Origin: Grammothele lineata
Lineage: Eukaryota > Basidiomycota > Agaricomycetes > Polyporales > Polyporaceae
Direction: 5' to 3'
DNA: 64,000 nucleotides
Assembly: GCA_002150815.3 (NCBI GenBank)
Contig: NDFF03000316.1
Span: forward strand, 248,001-312,000
The notes under the pieces were generated by a model. The model was not told where the DNA came from. It ran no database searches and worked only from the letters and a program-made list of their open reading frames with translations. This document shows, piece after piece, positions 48,083 through 58,600 of the stretch (within the stretch, counting starts at the first letter, position 1; every line of letters starts with the position of its first letter). The position numbers and the translations under genes were made by a program.

Positions 48083-49189
48083 GGGCAAAAGGAATTCGAC
48101 GCGAAGGGACGCGAAGGGACGCGAAGAGACGCGAAAAGGGACGCGATCAAGCGCCCGTGGAGAGACGCGACTCTTCCATATACGACAGATGTATTCTCGT
48201 GCATCATCCTCGTTGAATGATTATTTCTTGATGTAAACCTTCCGTGAGAGTGCTATACCGTGTCTACCCTATGTTAAACATTGTCGATATACCAGGATAA
48301 GGTCCGGTATGGGCCTCTTCGTACCAGCAATGCGTCTGAGTGTGCGTCCCTTCGCGTCCCAGTGCGCGTCCGATCGCGTCTCCCTCGCGTCCTCGATCGC
48401 GTCCCTCGGCGTCTAATTTGCGTCCCCTCGCGTCCGTCTGCGTCTCGGGCGCTTCCCGTTCGCGTCCCCTCGCGTCTCTCAAACGCCACACAACGCCACA
48501 TCGCGTCCCCTCGCGTCCCCTCGCGTCCCCTCGCGTCCGTCCGCGTCCTCGCACATCTTGTCGCTGCGGTTTGTCTTGTGCTAGGAACACTGATGTTCCT
48601 CGTCGCAGCGCGTTGCTTTCTCGTTACTTGATCTCTAAATGTGCTATAAGTAGTATGTTTCATTGTGAGATATATCTCCGAGTACACGTCGTTTAATGAC
48701 CGTTCACTAGACTCGTGTACAAGGTGGCTGGCTATGGTACCGGGATGCGGGCACTAGCAAGCAGTGTCCAAGTATGCCATGGATGTAGCAAGAGTCGGCT
48801 CGACTTCTGACACGCAGCCTAGACTCCGGAAGCAGCGTTGACACGGCAGCCCTTGTCGAAAACTTGAAGCACTTAGTGACTCGAAAGGAGAGCAGGGGAC
48901 GTCCTAGTAAGGCTAGAGAAGGGTCATAAGCATCGTCCATACCCATGGCCTCAACTCAGGACACAACCAGGTGTATGTCGGAACATACATAGGACGATTA
49001 GCTTCAAATCGTATAAGTAACGTATAAGAACGAATAGGCGCCGCGTCCCCTCGCGTCCCTTATCGCGTCTCGAACGCCACATCGCGTCTCGGATCGCGTC
49101 TCGACGCGCGTCTCTTCGCGTCCCCGATCGCGTCTCTCCTCGCTGCTTTGCGTCCCTTCGCGTCCCTTCGCGTCGAATTACCTGTGCCC
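48083..49189. mobile_element. Non-autonomous DNA transposon, copy 2 (1107 bp)
   Basis: Nearly identical to the element at 29461-30532 and in the same orientation, with the same inverted ends and CGCGTCCC arrays. A perfect 9-bp target duplication, CGTTCTAGG, flanks it at 48074-48082 and 49190-49198. It differs from copy 1 by a 35-bp extra stretch in the right-hand array (about 49048-49082), which accounts for the length difference, and by scattered substitutions. It lies 266 bp downstream of the methyltransferase stop codon. Confidence 0.9.
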
Positions 49190-49464
49190 CGTTCTAGGCC
49201 CACCAGGCACTCCAGAAGCGTATGCGCCGAATCCGGTCAGCATGGCCTTCGTGGCGGCTCCGAGTTCTGATGTGCAGGGGGTAGAGCCACAGACAAGTGA
49301 ATAACATAAGTCAGGTCCGCGTGGACTCATTGCTATAGGTACAAGACATCCCCTTCTCTTCGCGAAGTCGCTGCACAGGGGCGTCATAGCCCGCGAAGCT
49401 CGTGAGACCTGGGCCCAGCGCATCTCCGACCGACCCCCTGATCCGCTTCCCCTTCTCTCCGCGC

Positions 49465-50779
49465 TCACGCGGGCTTGTCCGCGACGAACAGCGCGAGGGG
49501 CGTGAACAGCTGTATGGACGCGGGGAGCAAGGGAGCAGGAAGTGTCGTCAGCGCGGGGCTTGTGATAAGGACGCGTGACCCGCGCGCGGGCTTCGCGGTT
49601 CGCGAAGCGCGCCGTCCGCGGTGGGTCACCGGTCTCTGCCACTGGTAGAGTGGTACTGGCTGCTGTATGTAGGTTACTCACCTTCAGCTTCCCCGCTTGC
49701 ACAAGGACGACGGCGGCCGCGCGCGGCAGGCCCCCGAAGAGAGGGAACGCGTCTTCCAGTGGGCTTGGCGCGATGCGGTGGGGGTGGGCTGGGGCGGGTC
49801 CGGAGTGCCATGGAGCGCGGTCGTCTCCGAGGGCCTTCTCGAGTGGGGTGTACCACGGGACTGTGGTGGGCTTCGCGCGCGCGGAGGGGTGGGTCGCTAG
49901 GTCTTCGCAGCGGAGGAGGCGGAGGCCCGCGGAGGCGAGCGCGATGTGGGTAGCGGAGAAGGTGCGCGTAGTAGGGGCGCGAGCGGAGAGGGAGGCGGTG
50001 GCGTCGAGGAGGGAGGCGAGGCGGGCGTGGTCGGTGTTGTGAGGGTCGAAGGAAGGGGTCCAGCACCAGTCGACGACGCAGAGCTGTCCGAGGTAGGAGA
50101 GTGAGGATATACCCAAGGGAATGAGAGGTAAACAGACCTTTCCGTCTGGAATGAGAACCCGCGCGATGTCGCCGTACGCGGACGAGAGGGAGGAGGCGTC
50201 CTGAGAGCACCATCACGATGAGTCCGGACACAGGTTGGAGATATACACGGTACCTTCAGGGCATCGGTGACGACCACCGCGTCAAACGACTCTGGTTCAA
50301 AAAGTCTTGCGCCATCAAGCGCGGCAGCTAAAGAGAGTAGAGCTTCAGTAGGAATCGTGGGGGCTGCGGGGTAGCCCTTACCATGTACGAACGAGACTCG
50401 GTGAGACAGGTAGGCGTCCTGCACTCGCCTGGTGGCGTGTTGGATCTGTACGAGACACACTGTTCAGATAAGTGGCGGGAGTAGAGACACGACATGTTCG
50501 CACCTTCGTGAGCACTGACTCAACCCCGACGACAGTAACATCAGCGAATCGAGCAAGCTCGATTGCGACGTCGCCAGTGCCACAGCCCAGGTTCAAGACT
50601 CTCTGGCCCGGCTTAAGCCGAAGCGCAGAGCAGAGATGATGGATGTGACGCTGTAGAGAGTCGGCATAACGTTCCCCGGGGCGGGCTCTACAAAAGTAAA
50701 AGTCGTGCAACACCGGGGAACTCGTGCTTGCGACAGGCTGGGCGGGAGTGTAGAAGAGCTTGATAATGGTGGCGAGCAT
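49465..50779 (-). CDS. Erg6-like SAM-dependent methyltransferase
   Basis: A class I methyltransferase resembling sterol C-24 methyltransferases. The start is ATG 50779. The segment FYFCRARPGERYADSLQRHI corresponds to the Erg6 motif around FHRF..ESF..SLARHE. SAM motif I is VLNLGCGTGDVAIELARF (normally VLDVGCGVGGP). Later exons give VSFVHGK, FDAVVVTDALK, SSAYGDIARVLIPDGK, LCVVDWCWTPSFDP, and the short last exon LFTPLALFVADKP, which matches the Erg6 C-terminus. The protein is divergent from housekeeping Erg6, so a specialised triterpenoid or sterol substrate is a reasonable inference. It is followed on the same strand by no further gene; the P450 at 51545 lies upstream in the same orientation. 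Confidence 0.75.
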
Positions 50780-51544
50780 GATGACAAGACGATGAGGCGA
50801 TAGCTGCTAGTTGATCGAGTGAGGTGTTGAAATCCTTAATGTCAAATGCGAGAAGAGCCTGGATTCTTGATAGGAGAGTTGTTTAGGAGGGCGAAGGGGC
50901 AAGAGGCTGCATGAAGCCATACAGTCCTGCCCGAGGTCACCGTGAGCATAATAGAAGACCAGGGCTGCATGTGATAAGGGCCCACCGTGGACTTCCGGGG
51001 TGGTCTTCGCGGCGCCCTCAAAAGGCGTGCAGTCGTATGTAAAGCGGTCCGAAAACGCATCGTGGTGGGATTCGGCGAGGGTGGTGGACGATGCGATGAC
51101 CCCCACGGAGCGCTCGCAGGAGCGGCGATGACAAGGTGGCAGTGGCGCTTTCGGAGTTCGTGTAGCTATAGGGCGGAGTTGTAATTACTCCGTAAGGTCG
51201 TGCGTGCGTCTCCTTTGCCCCCCTTTCAGCACACGATCACAGGTGACGAGCACGACGGGAAATCAGCGTGAGTGCGGGCATGCTGCGGTGTAGTTCATAT
51301 GTGACAGAGAATCGAGGTCCTACACGTAACGTACATAAGTCAATAATGTAATCGTACGGCATTCTGGATGGAAGTTGCGTAAACGGAGTAGAGAAGGGTT
51401 CGTTAGCAGCATACACCAACGTAGCTGAATGTTCGTTAAAGGAATAGAGTTCCGTAGTCCGAGTTCGAGCACGGTCAGAGTAACAAGTCCTACAGCCAGC
51501 AATCGGTACAGGTACAATACGCCGTGTCCACAATCGGATTACCA
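50780..51544. other. Intergenic between methyltransferase and P450
   Basis: About 765 bp. A 102-codon open stretch on the minus strand (51237-51545) abuts the P450 stop but has no recognisable features. It should contain the methyltransferase promoter. Confidence 0.5.
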
Positions 51545-53207
51545 TTACATGTTCCCAGCGCCGCTAGACTCTCGCCGCTTCACTAGTACAATTTGGATAT
51601 CCTCGCTCGGCGCGATAGTGGAGACGCTGCGCGGGTTGACTCCCGGAAGCTTGACGCGGCCATGTCCAACCACAGGAACGACGTCGTATTCTCTGAGACA
51701 TTCGATGAAGAACATCTTCATGACGAAGTTCGCCATTTGCTTCCCAACGCACTTTGGAAAGCGGGTGCCTGGTCAGAGAAGTTCGATGTTAGAACATAGA
51801 AGCAGCACTCACCATATTCCCGCCCTTCCCATACATGAACAGATGCCGGACCCGTCCCATATCTCCGTCCGTGAACCGATCCACGCGAAATGCGTCAGGC
51901 TCGTCGAACCACTGACTGTCCCGGTGCAGCCCCCAGACATTCGACACGACGACGTCGCCCTCGCGCGCCCAGAACGACCGCGGGGTATGAGCTCCCTTCC
52001 TGCCAGCTCCCGCTACAGGAAACTCCACGTCCCCATGCACGGTGCGATACGAGGACGGGAGGACGTGCAGCCGCGCCGTCTCCTTCAGCGCCGAATCCAA
52101 TAGGGGGAAGTGCTCTGCCACAACGCGCGGATGCGGTGCCTCCCATGCCCCCTGCCCCTCCCCGGAAACGGCGGAAGCAGCTGCGACTCCCGCGTCTATC
52201 TCCGCCCGCACGCGCGCGTACGCGGCGCGGTCGACCAGGAGATGCGCGGAGAGCCAGAAGCTCAAGCGCGCGATGTTCGTGAACACGCCCCACACGTACG
52301 CCTGCAGCGCGCCCGCCTCGTCTCCCGCGCCCATCCCGCTCCGCACGAGGGCGCGGGCGACCGCGTTCCCGTGCGCGCTCACCCCGGGGACGTCCGCTTC
52401 CCCGTTGGAGGCGCGCCAGGGTCCGAGGTACTCGTGGATGCGCGCGCGGATGCGAGACTGCGCGGCGTGCGCGGCGAAGGCGACGCGAGAGAGGGCGGGG
52501 GAGAAGAGCGAGTAGGCGTGCGCGTCGACGGCCATGACGTCGTCGAAGACGTCGAGAGGGAACGACGGGCCGAAGAGCGCCGGCGCGAGGCTCGCGAAGA
52601 GCGTGTGGGCGGTGAGGTACTTGAGTGAGACTCCGCGGCGCGGGTCGTCCTGGGCCTGGGAATGCAAGTCCGCGAGTTCGGCGCGAAGGCGCGCGGCGAG
52701 GTCGGGAGCGATGGCGTGCAGTGCGGTGTGACTGTTTGCTTGGGAGATGATGGGGATGAGGACGTCGGAGACGAGCGGGGTGAAGTGCTCGCTCTCGATA
52801 TTGCCGAGGCCGCGCCGACCAAGGGCTCGTATCGCAACCAGATGCTTGGTGCGGTTGCGGTAGAAGACGTCGAGCGCCTCTGGAGTGGAGAGAAAGAGGA
52901 AACGGTCACCGCCGATGCGTGCGCGGAAGTTGGGCCCGTACATCTTTCTGTGGTGTGTCGGGCGTAGACCAGTGAACAAGAGAACGTGGTGAACTGCGGA
53001 GCTGCATACGTACCTGCACGCAGTCAAGAAACGTACTTGGTTCCATCCAAAACTTAGGCCAGAACCTACCCCCGGAACGAGATAAGCGACGTCGGGGATG
53101 CCTTGCGCAGAGGAGTGTCCTCGGAGGAGGGAAGCAAGACGTTGAAGAGCATAATAGAGGATGAGCGACGCTACTAGCGCAACAGTGAGAGAATCTGACG
53201 AGAGCAT
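51545..53207 (-). CDS. Cytochrome P450, CYP7/CYP8-like
   Basis: A P450 with an N-terminal anchor (LTVALVASLILYYALQRL) followed by a proline-containing hinge. The long second exon runs from about 52945. Motifs: FRARIGGDRFLFLSTPEAL, I-helix YVWGVFTNIARLSFWLSAHL, ExxR in SALKETARLHVLP, the PERF-like DAFRVDRF, and the heme loop YGKGGNM joined across a 48-65 bp intron to CVGKQMANF. The I-helix lacks the usual acid-Thr pair and has Asn, as in CYP7 and CYP8 enzymes (sterol hydroxylases, prostacyclin synthase). The heme loop has Tyr for Phe and Asn for Arg. The splice acceptor was chosen so that CVG follows NM in frame. The enzyme is probably ER-bound, with a sterol-like substrate inferred from its relatives and the adjacent Erg6-like gene. 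Confidence 0.8.
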
Positions 53208-54420
53208 GGTGGTGGTGAGAGGATGAGAAGAGAAGAGTAAGAAAGACTCAGCTGGACAGCGAACACCGCAACGTTGTTCCCTGCCTGCCTGCTGTAGTGT
53301 GCGTGCACGATGACTACATGCAAGTAACCGACGCCTATAAATAATGATTTGGCTCTCTCAGTTGTCGACAAACGGGATCAGGCAGCCTTGGGGTCTGGAA
53401 GCAGTGGTAAGGAGCAGCATAAATGCGGAAGAATGCCAGAATGGCTGCATTCAGGAGGGCGTACCAGTCCACATTCGATCCTCTATGGTCTCAAACAGCT
53501 AGGGGCGGAAGGCCGCACGGTCCCCGTGTCATAGGCCAGCGCAGTTCCGGCGTCCTCCTAAGTCCGCGGGGCACGCGCGCGCAATACATTCGTTGTGCAT
53601 CGCAGCGTGGATTGTGCTTCTGAGCGGAGAAGCTTGGACTTCTCAGGGCGCGTGAATCGGTATCATCCAGCCACATGCGTCACATGCCGGCTAATATACC
53701 TATCTCAGCTGTAGACCCAAAATCATCGGAGTTGGCTCCTTTCGAAGATACGGTGCAAGACTCACCGCAGTCGGAACGCTGCCCGGAGTCCCCGCTGGCT
53801 TGTTGAAAGCAGCGTTCAATATATCTGACTCGTCTAGACCATCTGTCGCGCATATACGCTGCCACATGATTGTGCTCTGCGGTATAAGTCGCGCTTTTAT
53901 GGTGTAGCGTGAGCGAGACCGCCAGAAGACCGATTGGGCGGCGGCACATTCCGGTGCCATCCGGCGGCGAACCGCACCGAAACACCCGAACCATAAGTCC
54001 CGGTTTCTAGAGATCTCAGGTGGCTTAGAATGAAGCATACCAAAGCTACGCGGACCTGGATGAAACGAGTGTCCAGCGCACTTAGGAGCCCCGGTACTAC
54101 GAGCCCGGACGCTTCCAATTTGAGGACATAGAACTAGCATAACAGTTGGATCTTCCTCTAGACAGATATGAGTTTAATAGTGGAACATGTGTAGCCATGG
54201 TGGGCCTGAGGAAGTGTATGAAGGCGGGAACAAGTCGTTGCGAGCTAACTTGCCCAACAATCACCGATGAGATGGCAGTGGTCGGAGCTTCAATTGACTA
54301 AGCGGTGAACGAGTTGACTCCATGACGTAAGCAGTCGGCTCGCCGTCAATCCGGCGCCTTGGGCCGCGCAGTGACCGTTTTTCTTTCAACATTGTCCTTA
54401 CACTGTTACTTCCCCTTCCT
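53208..54420. other. Intergenic, nothing recognised
   Basis: About 1.2 kb. A TATAAATA sequence at 53336-53343 lies 130 bp upstream of the P450 start; on the coding strand it reads TATTTATA, so it is only a weak promoter candidate. No gene or repeat is recognised. Confidence 0.45.
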
Positions 54421-55588
54421 ATGAGCTGGGACGTCTTCCACCATGCTTCGTTCGAGTATATCGGTCTCAACTATCGCGACGTCCAGCAGCTCCCCGTACC
54501 TCTCCCCCCACCCCTTAGCTGTGAGGCAGCCGGGACGGTTGTCCAGCTTCAGGCTACAGACCCCGTGGTGCTCGCCGACAAAGAGTATCAGAAGCGTGGA
54601 CTCGGGATCGGAAGCAGAGTCCTGATAGTATGCGTCAGCCATGAATTGGTGTAGTACATACTCAACGGCTCGGTTGCTCAACAGCAGCTGGGTCCGTGTG
54701 GTACATTCGTCGAATACATGGCCAGCGTATGTGGCCATGTCTTCCCTCCCTAGACAGGCTCTCCATGTGTGACGGCGTCTCCTCATTTGTTTGGGGTGCG
54801 TATCACCGATCTCCTTCATTGCATCGTCGGTATGGCCCGAGTCCTCACTTGCGTGTACGCTACAGGCATTACCGCTCCGACGTTCATCAGTGAAGCGTAT
54901 TCGGTCCAGGAGGGCGATACGATTTTCGTACACATAATCGCAGGCGCACCGGGCATGCAGTACGCCAAGGCGCGCGGCACGACTGTCATCGGCATCACGA
55001 TCACCACAGAGAAGGCCGCACTCGCGAAACAGCTCGGGGCCGACCATGTTATTCTGTACAAAAGTGAGGATATCGTCCACAGGGTTCTAAAAATCACCAA
55101 AGATAGAGGTGTACACGCTGTATTCGACGGGGTAGGCAAGGATACATGAGTGCGCTAGTTCAGTTTGCGGCACTCGAAGCCTTGGCTGAGGGAGGAGCCG
55201 CTGGTCGTTGACGTCACGGCACTAGGTTCGCAACAAACTCAGTTGCATGGTGTCCGACCGCCCCCTGCGTTCGATTCTGCGACGCTCATAAAGCAAAATG
55301 TCAAAGTTTGTTTCCCAGGGTAAGCAGCTTGATGTCCTACCATCCCTCTCTCTCGTATCTACGAGACGTGATGCTGATTTGGTGCCGGTAACTCAGGGCC
55401 GAACTCTATATCGAAGACCTTCCTGTGGGCGGCGCGTATATTGTAGAGCTCTTCCCGAGCGTTGCAGACGGATCTGTCAGATCACTCGTACACAAGGAGT
55501 ATCCCCTTCCTCTCCAGGGTATGCGCGATGCGCAGGAGGATCCCGAGGGAAACGGTAGGGAAGTTGATTCTCAAGGCAGTTGCGTATA
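54421..55588 (+). pseudogene. Decayed quinone oxidoreductase, third paralogue
   Basis: Fragments collinear with the oxidoreductases at 20425 and 22753: GLNYRDVQQ for VNFADILQR, CEAAGTVV, KRGLGIGSRVLI, then ITAPTFISEAYSVQEGDTIFVH, TTEKAALAKQLGADHVILYKSED, VFDGVGKDT, LIKQNVK, and VELFPSVADGS. The first exon is missing. The cofactor loop has lost the residues between VHIIAGA and the following KARG (GLGLLF absent), a stop follows GVGKDT, and the last exon is frameshifted before the LILKAVA-like end. The gene is not functional. It ends 86 bp from the 3' end of family copy D. Confidence 0.8.
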
Positions 55589-55673
55589 ATCCGTATGTCG
55601 AGTTCATGTATAGGAACCTTTGTAAGATAGCGTGAGAGATACGGTGGCCTCCGTCAAACTATGAACAGGCTAT

Positions 55674-58600
55674 CTATGAAGCAGGTGTCGCGTTTGCGAG
55701 AATCTGGAGCAGAAGCGCTTCCATTCTCGCCATTCGTTCGTCAAGACCCTGGATTTTCTCCTCTACGGATGCGAGTCTCTTCTCCACCATCACCTTGTGA
55801 TCGACCTCCTTCACCTTTCTCAGGCACCGCACGAGCCCATGATGGGGTTTGTGAGCTCCGTCTGCCCTCGCACCCTTCCCTTCACATGATTGACATACGA
55901 AGGCAACGTCTTCGGGGTACGCTCAGCACCACTCTCTAGGAAGTTCGAAGTAAAGACTTACCGCAGTCGATGCATGCGAAGCAGGGATACGCGACTCTAC
56001 CCTTGCACACTACACACACTCGTCGATCTCCGCTCGCGTCATCATCCAGTATCCCGCGCGCCCTTGCAAGAGTCGACTTGCTCGCCTTTAGAACCCGACC
56101 CAGGTCATATCCCGATACCACAACACGGAGTCGGACAACGTCGTGTTCAGGATGATGCGGTGGCTTGTCGGGAGCATCGCTAGCATGCACCACAGCGTTT
56201 GCGCAGTCGGAGTTGTCGCAGAAGTCAACTGTTTCCCGGACTCCGCATTCAAGGCAGAGGATGCGCACACCGGTGATTGGCTCCTCGCAGCTATCGCAAA
56301 CATGTCTGCAAGATGGTTAGTAGTCTGAATCCTCATGCCTAGAACGCTCCACTTACTGATGCGCGACGGCCATGCTAGAGAGCATAGTTGCAAAGTAGAA
56401 GCGTGCATCTTCGTACGTGGTCGTCCTAAATAGCTCTGCGGTGTCTATACCGGGCGCGCCGTCCATGAAACGTGCCCAGTCCCGCCGCTGTGCGTGGCGA
56501 GCAGCGAAGTGGCTCTGCGCGTACGCTTCCCGTCGCACCGCCGCGCGTACGGCGGAGAGCGCGAATATCCAGCGCGCACGAACCGGGTTATGCTTGAAGT
56601 CTGCGGGCGGAGGACGGTACACGAGTACGTGAGCGGGGACACGTCGGAAGTCAAACGGCTGCAAAGCGTCGTGCTTCGACAGGCCCCATGTTCCGCTGAA
56701 TATTGCGCATGACCCGACGTCGGCTTGAGAAACGGATCCGCGAAAGTAAACGTTGTGTGACTTGTAGTGAGAGGGGACGAAACGGAGCCATAGAACGTAG
56801 ACAGGACAGTTACGCATCGGATCATCCGGGTCGACCTCGACATGTCCGGATATCACGTACTCAGACCCACGATGGGCAGCACGTCCGCGTGCCGTAAAGG
56901 TAGACGGAGTATTCGCGACCGTGAAGTGGTACGAGGACATCGTCGTGGCGGGTGTCCTTTCCTGACTGCCAAAGAAAAACCCGTTCCACGTACCGAGACT
57001 GGCCATTCGATTCAGATAGTGGCTAGTCATGGTTTAAGCAGCATCATCAGCAAAAATGCAGGGCTCGCGGCCTTCCGTGGGGTCGGCGCGCGAGGAAATC
57101 TTGCGTGGGGGCAAGCCCGCGACACATCCCAGCCCGCGCGCGACCACCCCACGACAGCCCGCGGCGGCCACATGAGCGCGCGTCGACCCACGACGTTCCG
57201 GTTTCGCGCACGACAGCCCGAGCCTCTTCGGCTCAGCGGGCGGGAGCGGCCTGTTAGTGACGTCACGCGCGACTGCCCACAGCATGGGACTTCCAGCGCG
57301 TCGCAGCGCGAGGGGATAAGAGAGCAGAGCGTACCTGCAATCATTAGTTTACGTGTAACTACGTCCATAGCACAAAATTATGTTGGTTTTGCTACTTGGG
57401 ACTTGAAAGCTTGTTATTGCATGTTGGACGGGCCCCCGGCGCCTAATAAGCTCAGATCGAGAGCTGTTTCTTAATCAGGCTGCCGATGCCTGCTTTTGGC
57501 AGGTTGTTCAAACTCCGCGCCGCCTTCTGTTTCGGCGACTCGGCGGTGAGGATAAGACAGCGCGCACACCAACCCGCCCTCCCTCCTTCGACACGTTCTA
57601 CTCCCCGGCTCTCCTGCGCCCCTCTCGCCTCTCTGTCGCGTCTATCTCATGTTATCAGCTTGTCGTCAACTCTGTGGCCCACCGAGACATGTAGAAGGCT
57701 TGTAGCAGGCACCCCTGTGAGTTCTTGTTCAGTCACTCAATGCGCATACAGTCTCTCAGATCTTGCTGCACCCTGTGTTGCCTTCCATCCGCTACTCTTG
57801 TTGTCTGTACGGAGCATTGTCTAGTAAGTTCTTATTATTGTGAGGGCTACATATTCCTGATAACCTCTCTGCTTTTCGTCATGCCCCCATCTACATATCA
57901 ATGAGTCTCTACAACGATCTCTCCGCCAAGGACAATGCACATCCACCCCTGTGCTCGAGGTACGTCCCTTTTGCGCACAATCACAGATAAGGTGGCACGT
58001 CGTAAGGAGATACATACCTAAGATAGCGTGAGTTTGGCGCGCCCGGGCGCACTGTGACGTTGTGTTCGTATTCCCTCCGGAGTGCCAGAGGAACCATTAG
58101 GTAGATGAATGTATATAGTATGTACTAGAGAAAAAAATGAAATGCTTCTACTTTGTCTTCTGAGTGATAAGAATGACTATGAAATGCAAGTAACGAATTG
58201 TATCCTAAATAGAGCCCGGTCTTCGCGCGCTGCAGCAGGCGGACCCCACGCCAGCCCACGACCGACGCGACCCCACGACCGAGCCGTAAGCACGCGACGG
58301 CGCGCGACATTCCCACGCAGCGCGCGCCCGCGCGCGCGTCTCGTGCTCAGCGCACGCCCCATGTTATTAGCCCGCGAAAGTCCGAGTCGTGTGGGTCGTG
58401 GGCTCGCGCGCGCTGCAGCGTGCGTGCCACGCATTTTTGCTGATGATGCTCACATGGGTAAGAGATATCTGGACGCAGACACAACTGGGCCATCTTCAAG
58501 TGTCGTAGTTGGTGTGGAATATAGGTGATCTGTGGCCAAGGGATAATTTAAGACAGAGGGATCTAGTGGGCCCTCGTCTTTCATATTCTCGCCGAAAACC

